From Macrolepiota albuminosa (Eukaryota > Basidiomycota > Agaricomycetes > Agaricales > Agaricaceae), in assembly GCA_027475525.1 (NCBI GenBank), contig JAMWFC010000117.1, positions 310,001 through 374,000 on the forward strand: 64,000 nt of DNA. The letters run 5' to 3'. This document shows, piece by piece, positions 21,701-33,500 of the stretch (its first letter is position 1; the number at the start of each line of letters is the position of its first letter). Position numbers and translations under genes: made by a program. Below the pieces are notes generated by a model that was given only the letters and a program-made list of their open reading frames with translations, ran no database searches and was not told the DNA's origin.

Positions 21701-23429
21701 CGGAGATCTAAACGGAACAACTACCATCGAGTTCTTGGCCCCTCCCAGTGTGAACTCTCTCACCTGGAATGGTGTTCCAGCTCTTCTTGTCAAAACCTCA
21801 AGTGGCTTGCTCTCTACTACTCAACACAGTAGTTCTGGAATCACACTCCCAATGCTGAGAAACTGGAAAGTTTCAGGAAGGTAAAGCTATTATTTCGTCG
21901 ATCTATCAACTAGCACAGATATTAATTTTTCCTCAGCTTGCCTGAGATTGATCCTACATTTGATGACACCTCTTTCGTAACCGCAGACTTGACAGAGACA
22001 AATGTACGGCATGACAAAACCAATATGTGCCGTCATTGATCGACTTCTCAGTACACCAATTTGCCGGTCCTTGCAGGAAACCGGGTCTTGTACTCGCAGC
22101 AATATGGGTTTGAACCTTCTTCACTACTTTGAAGCATGCGCCGATGGGATATGAGACAGGTTTTATGGCGGTAATTTGATTTTCAGAGGTCATTTCAATG
22201 CTAGCGGCTTGGAAACTGCTATCACAATCACAGTACAATACGGCTTCGCCGGTGGTTATTCAGCATGGTTAAACGGGATCTTTCTGGGTTCAAGTCAAGG
22301 AGATGCTACCACCAGCTTAACAACGACCAGATGGATGATCCCCACGAACAGCTTACGAGTCAGCAGTGACAACGTCTTTGTTATTCTTCAAGGCACGAGG
22401 TTAACGGCTGCATTTACCTCTGAATCATTGATTTCCCACCTTAGACCACACAGGGTGAGTTCTGTATAGGAACTCATGTAGCAGTTCACATACTCTCATC
22501 AGAATTGTCGAAACCAGCAGTACGTACTCTTAAGTGATACGTCTCCAACAGTTATTCACGGTTTGAATGACAGCGAATGGCGGAAAGGAGCCTCGTGGTA
22601 TCAGAGGATTTGCTATAGAAGGAGGAACCACTAAATTCACCCTTTGGAAGCTTCAAGGAAACCTGGTGAAATCTTGATTGTCTTCCATTTTATCAGTGAA
22701 ATATCTCATTTTCATTCTATCAGGGCGGCGCAACCGATACACCAGATACATTCAGGGGATATCTGAATGAAGGCGGGCTATACGCGGAAAGGATTGGAGC
22801 ACATCTTCCTGGGTTTCCAGATTCTTCTTGGGCAGAAGGGTCCCCTCTTACTGGCGGTGGTGTCTCCCATGCTGGTGTTAATTTTTACAGAACGATGTTC
22901 GATTGGGTAGGATGGCCAATTCGTTTCTCAAATTAGGGCTAAAGTTTTGTTTTCTCAGGACGTACCTGATGGACTGGATATCCCTATTCGACTCTCAATC
23001 ACACCAAGTGCTATAACGTCCAATTTCCGGGTTCAGATCTACTTGAATGGTTGGCAGATTGGGAAGTATATAAACAATATTGGGTTCGTCTCGCGCCAAG
23101 CACTGCCGCTACGTTGAGATCTCTGATGAGCTCCGTATCTTTAAGGCCCCAAACTCTCTTTGTTTTACCCGCAGGGTAAGCTTGATCTGTATCTCAGGTC
23201 GCTAACGCGATCTTTTGTCATCGATTATAGGATTTTGCGACGCAAATCGACCAACACATTGGCTTTATCACTCTGGTCGCTGGATGCTGCGGGTGCGTCG
23301 ATTGCCAATCTCGAACTGGTGTCCGATGGTACTTTTTCGACTGCTTTATCATTGATGGATTATGCGTCACCGGACTACACGGCCCAACAACATCTTCGCC
23401 CTGCTCCTAAGTTCTTTGAAGCAATGTAA
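18791..23429 (+). CDS. Secreted GH35 beta-galactosidase
   Basis: Family 35 glycoside hydrolase of the fungal LacA type, releasing terminal beta-galactose from plant polysaccharides or lactose. The N-terminus [20 protein letters not shown] is a clear signal peptide. TIM-barrel landmarks are [45 protein letters not shown], the acid/base Glu in [14 protein letters not shown], HVDIYWxGDSYPQG, and the nucleophile region CLAE joined over an intron to [20 protein letters not shown]. Then come [15 protein letters not shown] and [20 protein letters not shown]-terminal jelly-roll domains follow, ending PAPKFFEAM. There are roughly 18-20 exons with short introns, and the frame is maintained where I followed it. 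It is convergent with the next gene, 72 bp apart. A role in plant-matter breakdown is inferred from family and secretion. Confidence 0.9.
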
Positions 23430-23501
23430 AGAACATCCGTTATATAGCTCTGGAATTTCAATCGAGATAAACAAATTGAGCATAGCATCTGCATACAACC
23501 A

Positions 23502-24998
23502 TCAGTCATCGCCACTCTCGCTGCCAATAAATGCATCAATACTCCTCGACACCGGGATCTGTGTGAGACGGTATTATAACAGTAATCATAAGAATGAGGT
23601 GATGAGTCACCTTGCGTCTTTTATGTCGGAGATCAACATCATCCTCAGAATCCTCATCTGCAGGGTCTATAGGTTTGACAGAAGGGCGTGAACTTGACTC
23701 AGCAATCCTTCTACGGGAGCTACTAAGCATAGACTGTTCGAAAGACTTTACATCCTCTACGTTGAATACCGTCAATGACATTCGGGACGCCATTTCGCCA
23801 AAATCCACAAACCTAGTTCCTGTGCCATTGCTCGCTCAGCTTTAATCCTTTTCGCTTGTTCCATCCCCATCCTTCCTGTCATGCCAAGTTCTGTAAGGAT
23901 TTCTCGAAGTTTCTTGATTTGTTGCGTGGGCTTCGGCATATCTTTGAATACTTTCACCCAAGGTTTGCGTACACCACAGGCAAGGACAAGAGACTAGTGT
24001 CGCGTTCAGCAAATTTATCAAGACTTTAAAAAATATCAACCTTAAGTTTTTTAATCGTTGCGTCATGTTTGTCGGAACTCTTGGATTTGTTACTGTTCAT
24101 TTTCTTGACGCGAGACTATACTGAGCTCAGAGGATTCAAATAGGAATTGTTATTACAGTTCTAACCTCATCTCCAGATGTTCGTGCCTTCTTTTTTGGCT
24201 TGGGAGAATCATCAAGTAAGGATGCCATCTCATCGCTCTCATCGGAATCCTGAAGGAAGATGAGATGTTACATCTTTCAGCAATATGGTAATCATGAGGA
24301 TCTCTTGAACCTTTGTCTTCAATTCGGTGCGTCGTTTCTTCAAAGGCGACTTCGGTGGAGCTCGGGGCTTTGTTTGAAACGAATGTATCCAGTCAACTCG
24401 AAGACTTCCGCATAGTAACTTACCTCCTTACTGAACTTCGTTTTTGGGGAAACTCTGGTGAGGTTATTTTCAGAAAGCTCTTCCAAATCTGATGAGTCCT
24501 CGACAAATTCCTGTCATATTGGTTTGGACATGAAAAATAGTCTCTGGGGAAGAATACGTGCAGCAGATTTGTATTTGCCAGCTTGTTGTGCCTTTGGTGT
24601 ATGATTGACATTATCAGGCACATGTCCAGGTTGACAACGAGCTTCTTCGTTTTTCATTTCCCTCCTTGCCTGTGCGGATGCATCCTGGACATTGGTTGGG
24701 TGGCGTCAACTTCTGAGCACAATGCAGTAGTAGTGTCGATCCATACTTGTATGACAGCTTTCAAGGAATGCTTGTATGGCGGTGTGAGCAGGAAACCGTT
24801 CTCTAACTCGTATAGCGTTTCTATTTTTGCACGAACTTTCCGAACAGTCAAGTTGCTATATCGTGAAAAGCTATATTTGAGTATTCCTCAGTTTTATTGT
24901 ACCTATGACCATACATACGACAAGGTGCCTTCGAGCATAGCAGTACGGACTATCTCCCTTGCCGTCCTTTCGAAGTCGGCCAAATCTGGTGAAGCCAT
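23502..24998 (-). CDS. HIRIP3/CHZ-like histone chaperone-type protein with DEK-C-like N-terminus
   Basis: Probable nuclear chromatin protein. The start at 24998 gives MASPDLADFERTAREIVRTA. After an intron comes LTVRKVRAKIETLYELENGF, a DEK-C-like helical domain. A charged, Ser- and Lys-rich middle follows. The C-terminal conserved region is FKDMPKPTQQIKKLREILTE then LGMTGRMGMEQAKRIKAERA and, over an intron, MAQELEDVKSFEQSML, which resembles the HIRIP3 conserved region. The last exon ends KIPVSRSIDAFIGSESGDD. There are at least seven exons. The family assignment rests on pattern memory only. A role in H2A-H2B handling is inference. Confidence 0.55.
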
Positions 24999-25138
24999 GT
25001 GATTTAAAAGAAACAGGGATAGTCAACGAACTGTGCTGGAGGCAAAAGACGTGAGGTTGAAACCAAAGAGATTGATTGTACCGTGAGCTGTGATATTTGG
25101 TTTTGTGGACGCGTCTCGCGATCCAGCACTTATTATCT

Positions 25139-25200
25139 AACGAGCTACGATTCGTGCCTTCGGCACGAATTTCGTAGCTCGTTGGGGGCTTCGCCCCCAA
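25139..25200. repeat. Two adjacent perfect or near-perfect hairpins
   Basis: The first inverted repeat has arms 25139-25158 and 25162-25183 (20 paired bases, one 2-base bulge, 3-base loop TTC). The second has arms 25182-25189 and 25193-25200 (TTGGGGGC / GCCCCCAA) with the same TTC loop. They lie directly before the 60-bp array, whose unit also holds a TTCG-containing partial palindrome. The function is unknown. Confidence 0.85.
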
Positions 25201-25215
25201 ACCCCCCCCAACTAA

Positions 25216-26025
25216 GCCTCCACCCTAACCTCACTTCGTTCGGTTAGGGCTCCAAGTATGTATAGAGAACTCAGTGCTTAATCCCAGCCTCAACCTCACT
25301 TCGTTCGGTTAAGGCCTCGGTATTTCACAACTCAATGCTTAATCCCAGCCTCAACCTCACTTCGTTCGGTTAAGGCCTCGGTAATCGCAACTCAATGCTT
25401 AATCCAACTCAATGCTTAATCCCAGCCTCAACCTCACTTCGTTCGGTTAAGGCCTCGGTAATCGCAACTCAATGCTTAATCCCAGCCTCAACCTCACTTC
25501 GTTCGGTTAAGGCCTCGGTAATCGCAACTCAATGCTTAATCCCAGCCTCAACCTCACTTCGTTCGGTTAAGGCCTCGGTAATCGCAACTCAATGCTTAAT
25601 CCCAGCCTCAACCTCACTTCGTTCGGTTAAGGCCTCGGTAATCGCAACTCAATGCTTAATCCCAGCCTCAACCTCACTTCGTTCGGTTAAGGCCTCGGTA
25701 ATCGCAACTCAATGCTTAATCCCAGCCTCAACCTCACTTCGTTCGGTTAAGGCCTCGGTAATCGCAACTCAATGCTTAATCCCAGCCTCAACCTCACTTC
25801 GTTCGGTTAAGGCCTCGGTAATCGCAACTCAATGCTTAATCCCAGCCTCAACCTCACTTCGTTCGGTTAAGGCCTCGGTAATCGCAACTCAATGCTTAAT
25901 CCCAGCCTCAACCTCACTTCGTTCGGTTAAGGCCTCGGTAATCGCAACTCAATGCTTAATCCCAGCCTCAACCTCACTTCGTTCGGTTAAGGCCTCGGTA
26001 ATCGCAACTCAATGCTCAATCCTAG
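25216..26025. repeat. 60-bp minisatellite array, about ten exact units plus degenerate ones
   Basis: The unit begins caactcaatgcttaatccc and contains aacctcacttcgttcggtta and aggcctcggtaatcg. Rows from 25441 to 25980 are identical at period 60. The first units (25216-25400) are degenerate and one contains a short internal duplication. Because 60 is a multiple of three, one frame stays open with a 20-residue period, but this is not a gene. Confidence 0.97.
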
Positions 26026-26039
26026 TTTGCCTCAACTCT

Positions 26040-26390
26040 TAGAGCATTATTGTAAGCTAAATTGAATTTTTCTTGAATATTTCAAATTTTTAAGCATTTA
26101 TAAATCTCAAAACAAAACTGAAAAGTAGTGTATCAGTAGCCTCTGAATTTTCTCTGATTTTTGAGTTATTTTCCTGGAATCTTTGAGCATTTTCTACTAA
26201 CATCTTCTGAAAAACAGACCAATTGAGATTTTCTGGAATTCTTCACATTTCCTGAGCATTTATAAAATCTCAAAAAACCTTAAATCTCATGTATCATTGT
26301 TCCCTGAATTTTCCCTGATTTTTCAGTGATTTTATCTCAATTTTCTAAGCATTTCTAATGCTGAAATGAGCCAACTCTTATGTTATTACC
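26040..26390. repeat. AT-rich region with two diverged copies of a roughly 180-bp repeat
   Basis: Segments near 26050-26205 and 26215-26375 share an ordered set of words: gcatttataaa(a)tctcaaaa, gtatca, c(t)ctgaattttc, ctgatttttgag/cag and gcattt. This is a degenerate tandem repeat, perhaps a mobile-element remnant. No protein is encoded. Confidence 0.5.
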
Positions 26391-26712
26391 CTAAAAGGAA
26401 GGTTCTTGGTCAGCCTTGGTCAGCATCACATTTTCCCAGGCGTCGTCGCATTATATAGAGATTGATCATCATGATTGTATCTCGGCAATTTCCGATCACA
26501 AGAAGGAAATAGCAGCACCTTGATAGTTATGGAATGACTATATTTAATGAGTAGCTATTCTGGCAGGACTTAGTATTATGTCGGGTTTTGAATAAAGCAA
26601 GCTCCATTCCGTAGGTGAGGTACTTATATACAAACATTGTTCTAAAGCAGTGACGTCATCATAGGCTATGGGTCAGAGCATGTGATGTACTCTGATGACC
26701 ATGTGACCTACT
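26391..26712. other. Intergenic region without visible gene
   Basis: No supported reading frame or RNA gene; this is the 3' flank of YME2. Confidence 0.5.
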
Positions 26713-29700
26713 TTAAGGATCCCCTTTCGCCAACACTCTCTTAAGCTGCAAGTTCTTCTTCTCTAGTACTGTGATCTTCTTCGCGTTCAAAGCAATTTTG
26801 TTTGTCAGATACTTTGATCTCTCAGAGGTGCCATGTGGTATACAACCAAATTGCCACCATGGTAGTCGCGTTCGTGATGTGATGGCACTGATTGCTGTCA
26901 ACTCTTCCTCACAGTCTTTGATTAACTTTTCAGCACGTGAAATAATCCGCTCGTTGAGGGAAATCTCTTGCATTGCTCGAAAAATCGGATCTTGTGTTGC
27001 ATCAGTCACTGGCGCGAAGGAGAATTGTAGAGCTCACCATTGGCGAGCCGTTCAAAGACCCACTTAAGAACAGGTTTTCCAGGGCGTATCGTAGAGGGTC
27101 GACCTGAATGAAAATTAAGATATCATCGAACCAGATACGTCGTTATGCTAGCCTTCATGTGTCCCAATTGTTATAAGTTCTGCGTGCTCCATACTGCGAA
27201 GTGATGTTTCGTCTCCCTTGAATGGGAACTCCATGAGGACATCATAATAAGAAACCTTTATAGAGATTTGTCAAGTTATCATAGTAGATGTGATAATGTA
27301 AGTTCCACACCTCTTGATGCTCTGAAAGTAATTTCACAAGCATCCAGGCTTGTTCTCGTGTCCAAGGCAAAGTCTTCGCGTCGTCGACGTCATCACCAAA
27401 AGCATTCTTCCTGAGCTCTGCGACACCTCGTGAAATGATGTTTTCAACAGCATTCTCGACTGTTTGACCGTTGCGGATTTGGTGTACAAGCTGAGGGTTA
27501 GAGATTATTCAATACCACTTTGCACAAGAGGGAAAATGACTAACGCTTTCTAGATCACTTGCTCGGCCTCCAAGACGTTCCACATATGCTATTTGTTTGG
27601 GCGTGAAGTCTGCATTAATATTAGCATCAGAGAGTTTCTGTTGTACAAAAGATATGGAGCTGTGAGAGTCGGCGTCAGAAAGAGCGATCAAGTTCAGAGG
27701 CTTTGAGGGTAAAGCTAAAAGAAGAAGCATTCTTCATCATCTCCGATGATTATAATATGGCGTCTAACCTTTGGCGACATTCTTGGCATTTTCACGGTTA
27801 TCGCTGATAACGATAACATGTGCTACCTTTCATCGATGTAAGCCTCCAGCATGCATTAAAATCAACAGTCAACCAGGAACGAACCCGATTTTCAGCGAGC
27901 GTCGCAGCCCATTGCGCCAACACAGTCAAGAGCTCCTCTCCATTTGAACCAACCCTGACCGAATAATTCCGTATGACCACAATTGGTAAAGAGTCAACAG
28001 CTTCTATCTCATCCTGAGCACTTTGCTTTCTCGTGACCTCCTCGAAACCAAGCTTTTCTTCTGCATTTTCGACCGATAATGTATTTGATTCATCGCTTAC
28101 GAGCATCGGTTCGTCTCCGATTCCAAGTTCACTTATGATCCCATTACCAGCAACGCAGTCCAACCTTCCGTCATGCCAAGTACCTCTTGCAATCTTAGCT
28201 TGAATGCGCTCTCTGTCCTCCTTTTCCAATCTTTCGCGCTCCCTTTTGTGAATTTGGTGCTTGGTGGCGGTACGTTGCGAGGAGCTCACCCCTTTGAGGG
28301 CGGTCCCAACTATGGTAAGGATTTGCCGTAACTGTTCAGGCAAAGAACTGTTGAGACCAACTGTATCACAGTTACATTAGAACGGTAATTGATGCATTAG
28401 ATATGTTGATTACCTTTTTGTCCAATGAGGCCGACGCTTGCAAGGTCAATGAGATTGTTCACTGAATTAAGGAACGTAAAGACAGGCCAATATCCCGTCT
28501 GTACAGCAAGCGAAGCAATAGTCTGGGAATCAGAAGTTGCATTTTGGAGAGCACGGCAATCTATGGTCAAGACTTTACTGAAGGAAAAAATCTCAGCTCT
28601 TAAAAGGGGAACATGTGGAAGCAACGTGCCGTCCAGAGCCTTCCAAAACTGTTTCTAACAATCGGGTTTTGCCACTGCCCTGGGGACCATGAATAAATGC
28701 GATGGTGGCTGTACACAGATCAGCGACAACGATGAGCCAGGAAAAGAGGGCGCACTGGGGAAATCGGACAAGTAGGACTTGATGTTACCAACAGCTTCCT
28801 TCCTCTGCCTCCAGCCAGCTTCATTGGGAAGTCCAGCGGGAGCAGGGGTATGGCTCGACGTAGGTGAAAAGAGGTCAAGGGTATTGATGCGTAGCCATTT
28901 ATAGAGCCGGAACTCTGACGATGTCAGGACCATAATTTCATATGAGTGTTACGGAACATTATACCTCTGTAATCAAACCAATCCAGCATCTTGCCTTGGA
29001 CCATTAAAGACCGTATAGGGTCAAAAACCTATTATCTCATGTAAATCCAATCCTGAAAAAAGAAAACACACAAACGGTATATGTTAACGTCCCCAAAAGG
29101 AACACAAGGAGGGGCAGTGTTATTTTCGGATGATTTGACATCCAGTCGCGTATTGCGTGGGCTTGAACAGGCCGCTGATACGCAGTACGTAGGAGGGTTT
29201 TCCCTGTTCCTTCGGCAGGAATATGACAGAAACCATGAAGAACATTTCGGGCAATTGTAGCAGAGTGAATTCGGCTGAAAGTTACGGTAGACGATCTTAA
29301 AGCGCCCGCCGGAACAGGACTAGGAACGGTTAAACGTTGGATACGGCCAAATGGCTATATACGTAAGTAAGGAGGGTCTTGAGATAATGACAAAGGCTCA
29401 CTCGAAATAACTCATAAAGCGATTGCTCTTGTATATCAGGTCCATCAAACGCAACATTAACTATCGGGGATGCGTATCGGTCCATATCCTAAGCAATGAG
29501 AATCTCAATAAAAGGGAACGGCGAGAGAAAGAAACAAACCTCTCTCCACGGCTTGCCTTTGACTACCCACATCTTCCCTTTGTTGGGCCCAAGCCATGAT
29601 GGGAGGTCTCCGTGCTTTTCAGCTACTTCCAACAGCTCACGTTCAATGGACTGAAGAGCGCTTTCGGCATCGCTCGCGTTATAGGTGAATCGTATGAAAA

Positions 29701-30083
29701 CGCCTCCATCCTTCTCGTAGGGTTCTAGAGAGATAATCCTGAAGCCGTGAGACTGGATGTGCCCCAAACGGTGTCGAATGATTTCTAAAATAGACTCTTC
29801 ACGCAACAGTCCAAGATAATGCCGGAAACTGGGATTCATTCAATGGAAAGAATCATTATCAAATATACACATACTCCCACTTGGCTATTTGAATAGGAAA
29901 GACTGAATCAGCAAACAACCATCCTACATGCCATTGGTTTGTTGTCGAGGATCGTGCAAATTCTTGGGTGTCATTGATCGATACTTCTGAATATGACCGT
30001 TGGTGAGCAAATATTAAATGACACTGGAATCGGTATCTCAGTAGCTGAGGCGCTGCCTGGGAGAGTCTCGTGCGTGTAATCAT
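26713..30083 (-). CDS. YME2: Mitochondrial escape protein 2 (Yme2, RNA12 family)
   Basis: Inner-membrane mitochondrial protein with an RRM-like region, one TM helix and an AAA-like RNA12 ATPase domain, affecting mtDNA nucleoid structure. The start at 30083 gives MITRTRLSQAAPQLLRYRFQ, an Arg-rich presequence. Then come FADSVFPIQIAKWE, RIISLEPYEKDGGVFIRFTY, LPSWLGPNKGKMWVVKGKPW and the TM region HPKITLPLLVFLLGTLTYTV. The P-loop FIHGPQGSGKTRLLETVLEG follows with ALQNATSDSQTIASLAVQTG, then PVFTFLNSVNNLIDLASVGL, a charged HKRERERLEKEDRERIQAKI and LPIVVIRN. A C-terminal coiled coil ends LQLKRVLAKGDP. There are about 12 exons. Length and order fit fungal Yme2. Confidence 0.85.
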
Positions 30084-30550
30084 CAAAGTGACAGAAGAAA
30101 GGCAAAAATATCGACTACGTCATACATATATTGATGTATGATCGTGCATGTATCATCAACTTTTTGCAACGTAACTGTCATGTGTAATGGCCTTGAGCCA
30201 ATGTAACTAAGTACTAGATGTGATGTATATATGACAATGTTGGCCTTGAGCCGAGAGAAGCTAATGCGATACAGTTGTAAGTCATAAAAAATTCCAACAT
30301 AGATAACCCAAGTAGAAACGAGTGAGCGCAGTGGGATGGAGTTAAGTAATGCGCCAAACGCCTTTTGCGTGAAACCATGTAGATGCATCAAATGACACAA
30401 GCTTGAACGCCTGGGGTTACGCCCTGGCAAGGACATGGTAGCCAAACTATAAACGAAAACGATATGTTTCTTGAGTCCAATAGATATACTTCAGACAGCG
30501 AAAAAGAAGGGGAAAAGCATTAGACAATGACGAAGATTGAATATAGTAAG
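30084..30550. other. Intergenic region between YME2 start and nucleoporin stop
   Basis: A 120-codon minus-strand open stretch (30083-30445) ends at the YME2 start codon and has no recognisable domain; I treat it as YME2 upstream/5' UTR sequence. Confidence 0.5.
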
Positions 30551-33500
30551 TTAACGTTTCGCCCCAGGTCTTCGGTTGGGGAGTTTGCGAATGGCCCTAG
30601 CGCCAGTCCCGCCCGGCGCTGTTGGCGCCGCACCGATGGTAAAGAGGGTAGCACCTCCTGTCGCTGGTGCAGCTATGTTAGACACGTTAAAGGCTGAGGC
30701 AGGTTGCTGTGCCTGCCCAAATCCCGAAGTGCTTGTGTTTCCGAACCCTCCTGGTGTCGCGGGCTGCGGAAGACTGATGTTCACTCCGACAGGGGATGCA
30801 GTTTGAGAGCCAAACGAGAATGCCGTATTACTAGGGGGCAAGGACGCTCCAAAGGAAAAGGGTGATGGTTGCTGCGTAAAAGTGGATGGGCTGCCTGGTG
30901 CTGATCCAGACTGTGACTGCCCAAAAGTACTTCCGGTGCTGTTGTTGCTGGGGCCACCGAAAGGAAATACAGGAGTCGATCCTGCAGCAGATGTAGGTGC
31001 ACTAAACGAAAATGATCCTGTTGTACTTGGTCGCGGCGGTTCATGTTCAGGCTTGCTTTGTCCGAAGCGAAAACCTGATGAGGTGGGCATAGCCTGACCA
31101 AAACTGAATGGACTTCCTTCGGAAGGTTTACCAAAGGCAGTAGTAGTGGCGGTTGACGATGTTCCAAATGAAAAGGGTGTGGAAATGCTCTGAGATCCAA
31201 AAGAGGATACAGGTGCACTACCAAAGGAAAACCCACTGCCTCCAGCTGCAGGCGCATCAGCGGGTTTGAGAGCTTGTTGGGTATCACGGGTCGGGCTTTC
31301 ATCCATGTTGACTTCGAGATCTTGGTTCTTAGGAGGCGTTACGGGGTGCGCCGATTGCCCGAAGCTGAAAGGCTTCGTAGATGCGTCGCTGTTAACTCCA
31401 CATCCACTGAAAGAAAACCCTACGGAGGCAGGAGCAGGAACAGAAGCAGAGGACGCAGGCACCCCAAAGGAGAAAAGCGAGCCCCGAGTTCCGTCTGCGG
31501 GCGGTGTGCTCGGCGCTGCTCCAAAGGAAAATGGGCTAGCCGTAATCTTTGCATCCGGTTCTTTGCCCTTGGTTTCAAAAGAAAAAGCAGGCTTTTGATC
31601 TGGTGGGGCACCTGCGTTTCCAAAAGGAAAAGTATTGTACGCAGATTTCTGTCCTTGTTCGTCCGTCTTTCCAAAGGAAAACACGGAGGTCGCAGATTTT
31701 TGTTCTACGTCTTTGGCACCTGCGTTCCCGAAGGAAAATGTAGTACCATCCTTCTTTTCGTCCGTTTCTTTGCATCTCGTGGTTCCGAACAACAAAGGGG
31801 TGTCCGTGGATTCCTTGTTTGGAATATGGCCTCCACCACTTGACTCTAGAATTCCATTATCACCTGCAGTCGGTTTTAGCGCATCGACTGCCCCAAACAG
31901 TGGCTTCGAAGCTTCCACGGCAGGCAGAGTTGATGTCGTGGTTTGTGGAACTGTGAATAAAGCGGGACCAGACGAGGCGGTCTGAGCTGATTCATTTGTG
32001 GAACTATCGAACAGTGATGGAGTAACAGTCGCTTTGGAAAGTCCGCCAAAGACTCCAGATGATGTCGAAGCACCGAATATAGGAGCTGGTGTTGTAGAAG
32101 TAAAAGGACTGATAAACGATGGCTTAGGAGTTTCGTCACCAACAACGGCAGGTACGGAAGGTTCCGTTGACTTTGAGAAAGAGAAAAGTGGTGTTGTAGA
32201 TGGCATTCCACTGGACATCGGCTGGGGTAATGACGGCACCACTGACTTTTCGTTGGATGAGAGGGAAGGAACTGGTGTTATAGGAGCGATAGCAGCCACA
32301 GTCGCAGCATCCGCAATTCCTGATTCTACAGTAGTCGAAAGCCCATTCACACCTATAGCCGACAATTCAGTGATCTTGCTTTCGCCCTCCCACAATGGAT
32401 TTTCAACATCTTTTACGGGAGCCAGTGGGATGGAAGACGCATTACTGGGTACATTAAAAACAAGTGGAGAAGGCGAAGGGATATCGAGACGTCTTGACAA
32501 GTTCGACGAAGTAGCAAAAAAATTGGGCACCCCGCTTGAAGCGGGCTGAGGTGTGTTCGGTTTGGACAAGGCCGCTGAATTGGCGAAGTTGGGCACTCCG
32601 TTTGCGACAGCTACAGCGACTTGCGGGCCAGCTGAAGCTGTTTCCCCCACGGTATGAGCTTGCGGCAACGGCGAGTGAACAAATGCTGGGTACGAGTTAT
32701 CCTGCCTGGGAGGAGGACTTGTTGACGTTTCTACTGCTTTACTTAATGAGAAAGGAAGAGTCTTAATTGGGGGCTCATTTCCTCCCGGCGAATCAATGAC
32801 AATAGCCTTGGTCTAACGAGGTGTGAGATAATAACCAATTAAAATAACAGATGGAGAACAACTCACTTCCTTAGCAAAACTGAACCCTTCCGGAATTTTA
32901 AAGACAGGAGCACGTTTTGCAGCCTCGTCCAGGACATCCATTTCTTCCTTTCTTTGTATTGCTGTTTCGTCCACCTCATCTGTGGCCTCCTCGTCAAATG
33001 CGGCGGAGAACTTCATCTTCGGAGTCTGGTAGGTCGAACGATATGGTTCCTAGTCTTCGTGCGTCCAACACGAAGCGAAGATGACTGCACTGAAGAAGCG
33101 GTCTGGTAGGTCGAACGATATGGTTCCTAGTCTTCGTGCGTCCAACACGAAGCGAAGATGACTGCACTGAAGAAGCGGTTTCAACGGGGACCTGCGCTGC
33201 CTTGGGAGGTGGTGGAATGGGCATTGCTGGTTCGTAAGGTGTATCCGGACGATGTACGGCGTTCTTTTGGCTTGTCGGAGTATCATCATCCATTTGCTCG
33301 TCATCAACAGGGAAAGCGCTTTTTTCTTCATCTGCCTCTTGCTTCCTTCTGGCCAGCAGCCTTTTCATCCCGCCCTCACCAGCGTAGGGTTTTGTCTTGT
33401 TGGGAAGAGAAGCTTCTTTCTTTCCGCTCGCTTTTCGCCCTAGTCGCTCCGAACGACCGTCTGCTTGCATCAAAACCAGGTTTGAGGCTCGGCGAGATTT

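Noticed and set aside
25216..26025. Possible CRISPR-like array
   Set aside because: The repeats are head-to-tail with no unique spacers, in a eukaryotic nuclear genome.
25395..26042. A 215-codon open frame with a 20-residue repeating unit
   Set aside because: It is the minisatellite read in one frame; the unit length of 60 keeps it open. It has no methionine-led natural start and no domain.
30083..30445. 120-codon minus-strand frame before YME2
   Set aside because: No recognisable domain; it ends exactly at the YME2 start codon and is best seen as upstream sequence.
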